From Saussurea involucrata (Eukaryota; Streptophyta; Magnoliopsida; Asterales; Asteraceae): 64,000 bases of DNA. A model generated the notes under the pieces. The model saw nothing but the letters and a program-made list of their open reading frames with translations, was not told the DNA's origin and ran no database searches. The stretch spans positions 41,082,850-41,146,849 of the forward strand of contig CM066321.1 of assembly GCA_033807775.1 (NCBI GenBank), written 5' to 3'. A program made the translations under genes and the position numbers. Each line of letters opens with the position of its first letter. Position 1 is the first letter of the stretch. Below are positions 53,605 to 64,000 of the stretch, one piece after another.

Positions 53605-55055
53605 GTCTACATCAAAGAGTGGGGGAGACTACTCATCCGGTTGAGTATCTCATTGTGCTGAGGTAAAATGTAAATGAGAGTTTGGGTAGAAGTGAGCGGA
53701 TTAAAAACAAAAAGATGTTGGGAGAACAGAGTAAAAAGAATAAGATAACTCTGCACCATCCATTTTCTGAGCCGGGAAGCCACATTTCTGATTGGTTCAC
53801 ATTCTTTGGTGACCATCATTGAAACATGCAGTTAGCCCATGCCAACTCTTGCTTTAACCCCACCAGCCACTCATTTCTTTCTTAAAAAAGAAATGTTTCA
53901 TTTTTCTTGGGGATGCAGCATATAATCTATCTGATCTTCACTCGGAAGGTCTAGATATTTAAAAAGTAGGAAGTTTGCCCCACCTTCGCTCTTCGATCAT
54001 GACCATTGAGTCCGTGGAAAATTGTTGCTGTCTCAACAGTTTACACACTTTGAGCCTATAATTTTTCAAGCATATGTTGCTTCAATTCTTCTTACACAAG
54101 CACGTTCACACACGGAATATGTTTTCTTGTCATAACATTCATAGAAATTCCTTTATGGTTTTTCGATGATTGAATGGAAGCCCTGGGGGAGTGAACATCA
54201 AAAAGCTCCTTTACAAAGTACATCCGTTGTACTAAGTGGCTCCGTGCTACTTACAGGCATTTTAACTGATTCATCCATTGCTTCAGGGTTACCACTCTAT
54301 ATTTATCTGAATTTGAAAAGATTCGGATAAATATCTTTTGGAATTGACGGTTTATCAGATAAAAATAAGGAGAATGTTACTTGTGGTGTATAAAAAGCGT
54401 GCTGAAATTGATGAAGGTTTTGATGATCATGATGCTCACAATCATCAAAAAGGGGGAGAAATAGTATATTGAAGAACATGGGAGAAATTATACCCTGAAG
54501 AAAAGGAAGTCTTGTCAATGATAGATTAAGGGGGAGAAATGATATGCTAAACTCAAGAAGATATTCCGAGATGTTTCAAGAAAGTTTGTTATTCGAAGAT
54601 AATTCAAGATCGAAGAGATGAAGATACAAAGTTCAAGAAACCATTCAAAGTTTGAGTTCAAAGCTTCAAAGATTTCAAAGCTTCAAAGATTTCAAAGCTT
54701 CAAAGTTAAAAGCCTCAAAGTTTTCAAAGCTTCATAGTTCAAAGCTACAAAGTTCAAAGCTGCAAAGATCTGAAATTCGCGTTCAAGACTTGAACACAAT
54801 TCATTGAAGATCGTATTGAAGAAGATTGACTTTTCAATATGAAAAACGAAGACTTTTCAATTTTAACTGAAGACTGGTCAAAGATGAAAGTTTGAAGACT
54901 GTCAAAGCATATAGTTCGTCGTGAACTAGGGAAGATAAAGTTGTTTAAAGATTATCTGAGCTTCAAAGTTTAAAGCGGTCAAAGTTAATGTTTTGAAAAT
55001 CAAGTACTGAAGACTGCTGTCATATTTTTTAAATCTTGAATCCAAAGGGGGTGAA
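53605..55055 (+). pseudogene. decayed extra-ORF region and spacer of Sirevirus B, right half
   Basis: Aligns loosely to the Ser/Thr-rich part of the A extra ORF: GGGGATGCAGCATATAATC at about 53913 corresponds to the LAHNLSG region near 14175-14200. No long frame survives. Further right are AAGGGGGAGAAA tracts (about 54451, 54527), a TTCAAAGCTTCAAAGA tandem repeat (54640-54770), and CCAAAGGGGGTGAA as the terminal polypurine tract (55042-55055). Confidence 0.6.
54640..54770 (+). repeat. TTCAAAGCTTCAAAGA repeat
   Basis: Six or more imperfect copies of a roughly 17-bp unit TTTCAAAGCTTCAAAGA. AAGCTT gives it palindromic character. Located in the non-coding tail of Sirevirus B. Confidence 0.85.
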
Positions 55056-55407
55056 TGTTAGAGCATTATTGTATTCAATATTTATTGTAAAGTCTTGTAA
55101 TGGTCAAACATTGTAAAGTCAAAGATAAAAGTTAAAGTCAAGTAAAGTCAAAGTAGTTTAGATTTAAAGCTTTGTAATCCTAGGTATAAATAGGATTTGT
55201 TAGCTTAGATGTAAAGTAAGTCTCAAGAAAGCAAGTCATTGATTAGAGTTCATAATTGTAATATTCTAGAGAGAGAATCTAGAGAGAGAAAGCTTGGAAT
55301 TCTTATGTAATATCTAGATTCTTGAAGATCAATGGAAGAATTCATGATTACCTAATAGATCTGGTTTTATCAATTACCGACACCAAGTAAACCAGTCGGT
55401 TTTCACA
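55056..55407 (+). repeat. 3' LTR of Sirevirus B
   Basis: 352 bp, TGTTAGAGCATT to GTCGGTTTTCACA, directly after a polypurine tract. TATAAATA at 55185-55192 and repeated CTAGAGAGAGA follow typical LTR order. There is no partner in the window, so the target duplication (would start TTCTT) cannot be checked. Confidence 0.75.
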
Positions 55408-56498
55408 TTCTTTTATATGATATCAACAGGTCAATACTCATTTTGATTGTAAAAGTTTTGCTGGCAAACGTTTTCTTGACCTTTTTGTAACAATTTAACT
55501 TATCATGAAAAGTGTGAAATACTTTGGAAATCGTTAAGCTCAAAATTTCATTGTGCAATGTAATGAAATCACATTCTGACTCATTTTCGATCAAAATTGA
55601 TATTTACACATTTAACTTAAATCGTGAAAATTTCATGTTACATATAAGAACGCCATGCATGAAATTCTACTTGCAATTGAAGGCTACTCACCCTAACAAG
55701 GTCAACCGCTTTACTTACGCAACTTATCATTGACACTCCACCTTCGACCAATGGTCTCCCTCTCGGTCATGCAACAACTTGCTATACATACATTCAACGG
55801 TCCACTTACTCAACCATTTCATACTATTTTTGTTTTGATCAAATATCTCACATTCTACCTCTACATGCTTTCAATTCACTATTGTTATTCTATTTCATTT
55901 ATCCTGCCATTGAAAAGCTCGACTAAGAAGTCAGGGCTCCTTTGATACTTTCAAGGTTTTGACACTGTCCTTCCTTACCATCCCGACTGATCTATCCCAT
56001 GATTCCTAGAACTAGGACTCTCCCGAAACAGGAGTCTTACTCAAACTCAACATTCATCCTCTTCGAATCCACGAAGAGCTACCTCTAGACGACTCATAAC
56101 ATTCTATACAACACTTCTTCTCTTCGATGTATACATACATCACATCATATATTATTTCTCATGATACTCCCCAAGCAAGAGAGCTCGGTGTATCCCTCAG
56201 GGATCTTGCTGACCTCCTAGATTACTGGAACACGACATATAAACTAGCTTAAGGCTACAACTTCAGAATAATAAGGTAGATCAAGCACATACATGTACCT
56301 GTAAGTTTGCAATTACACTAACCAGGTGAAATTCCAAACTTACCTTACATGACTGTCCTCGGTACCCTATTAGTCCCATATCTACTATAGTGCCCTCCTA
56401 ACACATTTCCTGATTCTCAGTTGTGATTTCTACTCCAAAGTTTAAGTTTAGGCCCATCCGGTCACCTAAATCCCTTAAACTATGGCTCTGGTACCATT
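55408..56498 (-). mobile_element. 5' leader and unassigned sequence of gypsy element H
   Basis: The right part (about 56270-56480) matches the leader of F and G: ACATGTACCTGTAA...TTACACTAACCAGGTG and TTAAGTTTAGGC...CCCTTAAACTATGG. The left kilobase has only short AT-rich ORFs and no recognised domain. It may be H interior or the target of Sirevirus B. Confidence 0.5.
56484..56496 (-). other. primer-binding site of element H
   Basis: TGGTACCAGAGCC on the minus strand, one change from the usual TGGTATCAGAGCC, two bases from the LTR end. Confidence 0.75.
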
Positions 56499-57111
56499 TG
56501 TAACAGCCCAAAAATACAACAGGACATACATAGCATTAAATCGTAACATTTACAAATCTGGGTCCCAAAATTTTCATTACACTAATCTAAAACTGAGGTT
56601 GGCAGAAACAACCTATACACAACTGAGAACACACTAGCTTCTATACTTGGCACATGCACTGTCTCTATCTGCATCTGTACTCTATCTTGCTCTTGCTCAC
56701 TTACCCGAGCCTCTTACTATTTGCTTACCTGAAAATGTTTTAGTTTTGAAAAGCGAGGGTTACACCATGAAGTCTAGTGAGTTCCCTCCATAAACAGCGT
56801 ACATCGACATTATAAAAATCATTTTATAAAACACATTAATATTCTTCACATAAACATTCAACCATGGTACTGCAAAGTGTTAAGGATCACATAGCTAGTC
56901 ACATATCCGAGTAGGAAGGAAACGGATTCCCTCCTACAAGCTTCTCACATATCCGAGTAGGAAGGAAATTAATTCCCTCCTACAAGCTACTCACATGTCC
57001 GAGTAGGAAGGAAATGAATTCCCTCCTACAAGCTTCACACCACAGCCCAAGGGATCATCGGATCCCGAGGTACTCAGATCCCACTGTGTAGACCGACTCA
57101 ACATAACATAC
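56499..57111 (-). repeat. partial 5' LTR of element H
   Basis: Starts TGTAACAGCCC on the plus strand and is cut by element C at 57112. The acceptor TTTTCAG (56729-56731 in reverse) and the block AGTTTTGAAAAGCGAGGGTTA...AGTCTAGTGAGTTCCCTCC match LTR I in inverse orientation, so H belongs to the same clade. It contains three 46-bp repeats (56893-57036). Confidence 0.75.
56893..57036 (-). repeat. 46-bp tandem repeat in LTR H
   Basis: Three units of CACATATCCGAGTAGGAAGG followed by AAATGAATTCCCTCCTACAAGCTTCT-like sequence. Within each unit GTAGGAAGGAA pairs with TTCCCTCCTAC, an imperfect hairpin. It corresponds in place to the 44-bp repeat of LTR I (predicted intron 2). Confidence 0.88.
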
Positions 57112-57795
57112 TGTTAGATCTGATGTTTTGTCAAAAGTTACAAGTATTGGTTCTGGATAGAAGACTAAGAGTTCTGAGTAAGAGGACTCAGAAGCTCTGG
57201 CTGAGAAGTCTCGAAAAGATTACAAGTATGAAAGTCTGAACAGAAGGATCAGAGTTCTGAGTAGGAGACTCAGAACTTCTGAAGATGAAGTTGAAAAAGT
57301 CCCAAGTGCTTTAAAGGAAGTTCTGATATGCTTAGTCAGAAGATTGTTCAGAAGTTCTGAACAACATGTTCAGAACTTATGACAGGATATTTTCCTTTGT
57401 ATTCTGTTAGTTAAATAGGACACGTGTAATATTCCTATTAGACTTTCATGTATATGTACTGTAGCTTTAGCATTTCCTTACAGTATATATAGTTTTCGAA
57501 AGTGAATACAAAACAGTTAGGGTATATAGTACTTAAAGTTAGGGTGTTGATAGTCAAAGTCAACACATTTAAGTGAGATGGCCAAGGGTATAAACACATA
57601 CCTTGTAATTGTAATTGAGTGGAAGTCATTCATACGTGCATTGAGATAGAGAAGTGAGCAACATAGAGGGATGACTCTCTAGAAAGAGAAGTTAGAGAGA
57701 GAAAGTGGATCTCAATCCTAATCTTGTATTCTTTATCTAATTCTAATGAAGATCATGGAGTTTTACATTGTTACTTGATTAGTTCTGGGATCACA
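57112..57795 (+). repeat. 5' LTR of copia element C
   Basis: 684 bp, TGTTAGATCTGATG to CTGGGATCACA, directly followed by a primer site. TATATATAG at 57484-57492 is a likely TATA box. AGTTCTGA/AGAAGACTCAGAA-type repeats fill the first 270 bp. The 3' LTR lies beyond the window. It interrupts the LTR of H. Confidence 0.88.
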
Positions 57796-57797
57796 AG

Positions 57798-57809
57798 TGG
57801 TATCAGAGC
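57798..57809 (+). other. primer-binding site of element C
   Basis: TGGTATCAGAGC, two bases (AG) after the LTR. Met-tRNA type. Confidence 0.92.
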
Positions 57810-58549
57810 TTGAGAAGTTAAAGGCTGAATATGATCTTTTCAAGTTAATGCCTTAAAAAAAGATAAGAAATTCTTTGATGAATCAAGTACATTTGAAAAT
57901 GGTGAATCATCCAAATCATCTGCTAATTCTATGAAATTGAATGTTTCAGAAAAAGAGGAAAGAAAAAGGAAAGATGATCTGAAAAGAGTTTCTGAGGAGA
58001 TTGGATTGAATACTACTTCTGAACCTAAAGTCAATAGTTCTTGTATGAAATGCAATTGTAATCTGAAAACTTGCAATAAAAGTGAAAAGATTTATGTTTC
58101 AGATCTATTGTCTCTTGCAAGAAAGAATCTCATACGTGTTCAATGTGGTAGTCATTCATTTCAATCATCTAAGAAAAGTCCAATTTTAATAACATTTGTT
58201 TCTTATATAAACAAAGCATATCAGAATTCAGAAAAGAAAACTATTTTGATTCCTTAAACTCAGATAAAAGGAAAGAAGATTGAAAAACATTTCTCAATCA
58301 AATTCAAAAGAAAATATGTTTCAAACTAAAGAAAAGAAGACTGAAAATGTTTCTCAGTCTCAACCAAAAGTTTTCAAAAAGAAAAGAAACAATTTTGTGA
58401 ACAGAAAATGTTCCGACTTCATAAAAGTACAAGGAAAATGGTGCTTAAAAGAAGATTTTGAATGGAAAATCAAAGGAACTTTTGTTAAATCAGATACCAA
58501 AGCTAACAAAGATGGACCCATTCCAAAATGGGTACCTAAATCTAACTGA
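57810..58549 (+). pseudogene. gag: truncated Sirevirus gag of element C
   Basis: Coding begins straight after the primer site in the coiled-coil region (KLKAEYDLFKL). The untranslated leader, N-terminal Gag and zinc knuckle are deleted. Frames are open at 57931-58257 and 58280-58549, with a stop and a frameshift between. The end reads DGPIPKWVPKSN then TGA, the standard Gag end. A CXXC...C cluster (CMKCNCNLKTC) lies in the middle. It cannot make a packaging-competent Gag. Confidence 0.8.
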
Positions 58550-61057
58550 TTGTTTTTGCAGGGCTGTCATGTGTGGTTTTTGGATTCTGGAGCTTCAAGA
58601 CACATGACAGGACATAAGTCTTCTCTGACTAATTTCACAGAAAAGGCTGGAGGAGCAGTTAACTTTTGCAATAACAGTAAAGGACAAGTAAAAGGGTATG
58701 GAGATTTAACAAAGGGAGATCTGACCATTCAGAAAGTTTTCTATGTGGAAGGTTTACAACATAATTTGTTCAACATAAGTCAGTTTTTGGATAGCTTCTG
58801 TCAAATCAAGTTCAGTATAACAGGTTGCTTAATTCTGACTGAGAAGGACATAAAGGTATTATGGGCCAAGAGACATATGGATTTATTTGTGGTCAATTTT
58901 TCTAAAATTGTGGCATTAACTCCAGTATGTCTACTCTCAAATGCTACTGCAAATGAAGTTTGGCTATGGCACAAGGTGTTCTCATCTAACTTTTAAGGAA
59001 TTGAACAATCTTGTTAGCAAAAAGTTGGTTAAAGGATTACCAAAGATCAAATTTGAGAAAGAATCATTATGTTCAGCATGTGAAATGGGCAAGATGAAGA
59101 AGAGTTCTCACAAAATCAAAATGGATTCTTCATGCAAGTCACCATTAGAGATGCTACATACAGATCTGTGTGGTCCTATTTCAGTTCAATCAATGGGAGG
59201 AAAGAAATATATGCTTGTTATTGTGGATGAATATTCCATGTACACATGGGTTGAATTCTTAAGAGCAAAGTCAGAGGCTGCTACAACACTCATTAGTTTA
59301 ATCAAAAGAATTCAAGTGTTCTTACAACTTCCAGTCCAGAAAATCAGAGGTGACAATGGGACAGAGTTCAGAAATGAGACTCTTCAGAACTTTTTGCAAA
59401 GCCTGGGGATTTCTCATAACTTTTCAGCTGTCAAAACTCCTCAACAAAATGGTGTTGTTGAAAGGAAGAACAGAACTCTAGTTGAAGCTGCAAGAACCAT
59501 GTTGGCTTATTCAAATCTTCCAACCTTCCTATGGGCTGAAGCAATAGCCACTGCTTGTTTTACACAGAACAAAACTTTAATTAATAAAAGATTGAATAAA
59601 ACTGCTTATGAACTGATAAACAAAAGAAAACCACTGATTAAATTCTTTCATGTTTTTGGTTGCAGATGCTATGTTCTCAAAGACAGAGAGAATCTTGGTA
59701 AATTTGATAAAAAGGCAGATGAAGGATACTTTGTTGGTTATTCACTAACTTCCAAAGCATTCAGGCTCTACAACAGAAGAACCAAGAGGATAATGGAAAA
59801 CATAAATGTAACATTTGATGAGTCAAGAATGAAGACTTCTGAACAAAACAGTTTAGAACTCAAACAGGATAAGACAAAAATGACTTCTAAAACAACTTCT
59901 AATCCTAATTGTTCAGAACTCAATATATTGTTTAAGAATGCATTTCTGGAACTAACTTCCGAATCTTATGAAGATTTTGGAAATCCTAAAATGGTTCAAG
60001 AAAAGAAAAAGGGAACCTCAAAAGTGGTTCAAACAACAATAATTTCTGATACTGGTCCATCTGAGGAATGTCCAACTTTGATCAACACAAGTAATGAAAC
60101 TTCTGAGCCTAGAACTCAGAATTCTGGACAAGTTAATCAGACTTCTGGTCAAGGTACACAGACTTCTAGTCAGAGTACTCAGAACACTGAACAAGTTATT
60201 CAGAATTCTGACTCTACTACTCAGAATCCAAACTTGGATGTTTCACCTCAACAAGTACCGGAACAAGGGGACAGCTCAGAATTACAAGCTATTATTGATG
60301 AGAATGATACAAACAACAATTTTTCAGAGATTGATGAACTTCCTAGTTCAAATAAATGGACTAAAGACCATCCTATTCATCAAGTGATAGGAGATCCATC
60401 AGTGGGAGTACACACCAGATCAGCAACAGTAAATGAGGCAATGTTTGCAGGATTTTTGAGTGTGATTGAACCTAAGAAAGCCAATGAAGCCCTAGAGGAT
60501 CCAGATTGGATTTTAGCAATGCAAGATGAATTGCTACAGTTTGAAAGAAACAAAGTCTGGAGACTTGTTCCAAAACCTGAAGGAAAATCTATTATTGGAA
60601 CAAAATGGGTATTCAAAAACAAGAAAGATGAGTCCGGTGTTGTAGTCAGAAATAAGGCTAGATTGGTTGCAAAGGGATATTCTCAACAAGAAGGAATAGA
60701 TTATGATGAGACATTTGCACCTGTGGCAAGAATAGAAGCAATCAGAATATTCTTGGCATATGCTGCACATAAGAACTTCAAAGTGTACCAAATAGATGTC
60801 AAATCAGCTTTTCTGAATGGTATACTTAATGAAGAGGTTTATGTCTATCAACCATAAGGTTTTGTTGACTCTGAATTTCCAGATCATGTTTATGTTTTAG
60901 ATAAAGCATTGTATGGTCTGAAACAAGCACCAAGAGCCTGGTATGACACTCTAACTCAACACTTATTAAAAGCTGGCTTCAAGAAATGTAAAATTGACAC
61001 TACTCTGTTTCTAAAGAAAAATGGTGATGATTTTATCTTAATTCAGATATATCTAGA
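58550..61057 (+). pseudogene. pol: protease, integrase and RT of element C, left part
   Basis: Protease WFLDSGASRHMTG. A one-base frame break near 58975 lies in the HHCC region (LWHK / CSACEMGKM). The integrase triad is intact in HTDLCGP, RGDNGTEF and GVVERKNRT. A long Ser/Thr/Gln-rich linker follows. RT runs from WTKDHPIHQVIGDP through KARLVAKGYSQQEGIDYDETF to VYVYQP, a TAA for Glu at 60855, and on to LYGLKQAPRAWYD and IQIYLD. There it is cut by a solo LTR inside the YLDD active site. Gag and pol share a frame, separated by one TGA followed by TTGTTTTTGCAG/G. Confidence 0.9.
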
Positions 61058-63659
61058 TGTAAGACCCCGCTAAAGAGGAAACACGGAATGTACATCTCAA
61101 GCTTCATAGCAAAAGTTACAACATTACAACAACCATCAAAATACATTCAAAGGTTAAACCTTGTCTTTTACAATTGTCTTTACGAAAGGGAAATGAACAT
61201 AAAATTTAAAGATAGTAAAGAAAGCTTCATCACGTGTAGCCTTCCTAAATTCCAACCATAAGAACGTTCTCCTGAAAAGCATGTAAATGAGAGTGTCAAC
61301 TAATGAATAGTTGGTGAGTTCACAGGTTTAATGAGTATAACATTGTTTGCCATCGCAAAATAGTTTAAATCCACAAATGGGATAAAATAATTCGGTTATA
61401 AAAACCACTTGCTCAAGGTAATCATATCTAAAATGCTAAGTTATTGAGCCCGTTACCCGACCTATACCGACATACTTTGCCCCTACTACAGTGGTGGAAT
61501 CATTCCACATACGCGCATGTTCTATCACCAACAATACGCCAATACAACAATAATTATGCACTAAAACAAGCGCTACTTGTGAGTGGGGTGTCAAACCAAA
61601 TAACGTTATCCATAATTACCAACGGCTAAATACATGAGTTAACGGGTAACGTATACGTAACGGGGACTTTTGAATGATAGCAAAAGAAACTCAAACTTAC
61701 AACATTTGCAACAACATAGATACCATAGAGAATAAATAAGCAAGCTTCGTATTTTCAAGAAAACCAAATAATCGGTGTGTAAAATAGTTGTAGTAACCAC
61801 ATGCTTTTCACCCCAAAATATGTAAAACATTGAAAAAGGGGCTGTGAATACTCACATGATACGCGATAGAATCCGAGAATCTCCCACAAGTACTCCGAGA
61901 TGATCCTACTTCAAACCTATGAACGTAAGGTCACTAGTGAGTTCTCAATCTCGAAGGTTCGGTACTAACTATCCAAATCATCATAAAATGCCTTGTAGTG
62001 TTTTAATATTATAACGTAATAAACGTACACATTGTTCTTCTTAGATTAAAGTTTCCACAATTTCGTCCCAATAAGTAACGAAAAGGGTTTTAAAGAACAT
62101 AAACATAAATAGTACATATATATGTATAAACCGAAATTTTATCGTAACGACGATAAAATTAGAGGTCGTAAACGAAATGACAAATATTTAAATGTATAAA
62201 TATATAGATATAATATATATTTATACTCCACTATTTCATCATAAAATGATGAAATGGGATCAAGAATAAAATGCATAAATATATATAAATATATTATATA
62301 TATGAACATTCCACAATTTCATCATAAAAGATGAAAAGGGATAAAGAATAAATAAAATGCATAAATAAAAGACATAAATAAAATGCATAAATAAACTGCA
62401 TAAATATAAGATATACTTATATACTCCACTATTTCATCATGAAATGATGAAATGGGATTAGAAATAGTCCTTATTAATAAATAATAAATTGTCCTTTACT
62501 GTCCAGAATTTGATGTCACTTTGTGTCCAACTTTGGGTAACTTCCAGGTATAATTTGATCATGAAATTTTATGTCCAGTTCCAAAACATATTTGTGATCC
62601 ATTAAAAATGCATGCAATTTATCCATCAACTCAAACTTGGAAAACTTTTATAAAAGACCCATTTTGAAGATTGTTGATGTTCTTGCCAAGAACATCAACA
62701 TGCAACTAAAAATTCAGTATTTTGAGCTCATGCATGTTTGTTTAAGTACGTTTTTAATGGTTTTCAAAGATCCATTCATGAGACTCTTGAACAAAAATGA
62801 TGGATTTCCCAAGAACACTACATGCATGTGTTTAAAATGTTCATCTTTGGTCTTAACATTGGTTTGATTTTGGATTCACCATCTTTTACTAACAAAAGAT
62901 GTTATGATGGAAAATCTACAAACATTAAGACCTATAAAAGATGATTTTAAAAGATATGAAGAAAGTGTAGAAAAGATGAAGATCATACTTTAAAATGCAA
63001 GAAGATGAAAAAGTCTTGAAAGAATGTGTGTGGATTTTACCCAACACACTTATTTTTACCTTTGATTGCCTTGGACTCTTGAAGAAGAAGAGTTTAGGGG
63101 CTGGAGTTTATGATGAACACTTGAAGATGATATGAAGATGAGGATGAAGATTTGAAGATGTAGAGAGAAGGAGGTGACAACTTTCTCTTAGTGAGAGATT
63201 GAAATGAGAGAGTGAGGTGAAATGATGAAGAGTGTTGCATACATATGGAGGGAGAGAGAGGGTGGCCGGCCTCTTTGAGGGGGGGGGGGGGGGTGGTGGT
63301 GGTGTGACAAATGTATTTTAGTCACTTCATGGTTTAAAATAAAATCAAAATACAAGTATTCTCTTTTAAAGTTAAAATACAAGGTATACATGTATAAAAT
63401 AAAGTATTTATATATATAATAAACTTGAAATATATAAAAATTAACAACTTCATAAATACTTGTAGTATAAATATATATTAAGTTGGCATTTTATGAGATT
63501 TATGGATAATTTCCTAATTCAAGGATTTCTTAGGCAAAATTTCTCAATTTTTCCTATCGTACCGTGTTTACTGCTAAAATTGCACTGTGTACACTATGTC
63601 ATAAAAATGAGGTATCCAAAGCAGTTCTAACCTGAGATGTGAATTTGACAGTTGTCACA
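61058..63659 (-). mobile_element. solo LTR of the D family inserted in RT of element C
   Basis: 2602 bp, TGTAAGACCCCGC to GTTGTCACA, flanked by CTAGA on both sides (61053-61057, 63660-63664). It aligns throughout to the LTRs of D but is clearly diverged and lacks a segment near 62580 (D 20990-21390). All four predicted splice sites are kept: acceptor CTTTTCAG (61272), donor GTGAGT (61855), acceptor TTCATAG (61917) and donor AAG/GTAAAA (63059). Confidence 0.95.
61856..61916 (-). other. predicted leader exon 2 of the diverged D-family LTR (61 nt)
   Basis: Same length as in both LTRs of D, despite substitutions within it. Confidence 0.6.
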
Positions 63660-63664
63660 CTAGA

Positions 63665-64000
63665 TGATATCATATTTGGTTCTACAAGTGCAGAATTATG
63701 TACTGAATTCTCAAAAGTCATGGAATCAGAATTTGAAATGAGCATGATGGGAGAATTGAACTTTTTCCTTGGTCTTCAAGTAAAACAATTGTCAAATGGA
63801 ATTTTCATAAATCAAGGAAAATATGTAAAAGATATTTTAAAGAAGTTTAAAATGTCTGATTGTGCTTCTATGAGAACACCAATGGCAACAAATGTCAAGT
63901 TAGATGCTGATCTTTTTGGAGTTTCAGCAGATATCAAGGTTTATAGAGGCATGATTGGTTCTCTACTTTATCTTACTGCAAGTAGACCAGATATCATGTT
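63665..64000 (+). pseudogene. pol: RT of element C, continued to the window end
   Basis: Resumes at DDIIFGSTSAEL, then SMMGELNFFLGLQVKQLSNG, SMRTPMATNVKLDADLFG and YRGMIGSLLYLTASRPDIM. The frame is open to the edge. RNase H and the 3' LTR should follow outside the window. Confidence 0.9.

Noticed and set aside
57798..57809. tRNA-like sequence
   Set aside because: TGGTATCAGAGC here and at the other LTR edges is only the primer-binding complement of the Met-tRNA 3' end; no cloverleaf follows.

Overview
The window is a stack of plant LTR retrotransposons. I see no host gene, tRNA or rRNA gene. The initiator-Met-tRNA primer sites (TGGTATCAGAGC type), chromodomain Ty3/gypsy polyproteins of Tekay/Del type, and Ty1/copia elements of Sirevirus type (very long coiled-coil Gag, extra ORF after pol, repeated AGGGGGAG motifs) indicate a flowering plant. 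The Sirevirus extra ORF resembles a protein family I associate with Asteraceae, so a composite (daisy-family) genome is my best guess; that is inference.

Layout, left to right. 1-2180: 3' end and 3' LTR of a gypsy element (I, + strand). 2181-15155: Sirevirus A (+), with broken gag and pol, an intact 674-codon extra ORF and a probable short 3' LTR; its gag carries a 2.1-kb non-autonomous LTR element (3139-5241, - strand, TSD AGAAG). 15156-17411 and 53605-55407: two halves of a second decayed Sirevirus, B (+). They are split by gypsy element E (17412-53599, +, TSD GAGGG), which is almost free of coding sequence. Inside E sits gypsy D (19575-47083, -, imperfect TSD TGATG/CGATG). Inside the right LTR of D sits gypsy F (30571-46702, -, TSD GGCCG). 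Inside the left LTR of F sits gypsy G (31800-40012, -, TSD ACTTA). The right LTR of E also holds a solo LTR (51581-53305, TSD TACAT). 55408-57111: a fragment of gypsy H (-). 57112-64000: copia element C (+), whose reverse transcriptase is cut by a solo LTR of the D family (61058-63659, TSD CTAGA) and which runs off the window.

Every gag-pol here is broken by stops, frameshifts or deletions, so no element looks autonomous. The youngest insertion by eye is G, whose two LTRs are nearly identical.

The most interesting signal is in the gypsy LTRs. Families that are otherwise different (I, E, F, G, the 51581 solo LTR and D) share a leader layout: a splice donor about 290-600 nt into the LTR, an acceptor, a 56-74 nt middle exon, a second donor usually reading GTGAGT, and a second acceptor 186-265 nt before the LTR end. 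Each family carries its own tandem or hairpin repeat inside the first predicted intron. This looks like a conserved, LTR-resident spliced leader with a fast-evolving minisatellite in intron 1.
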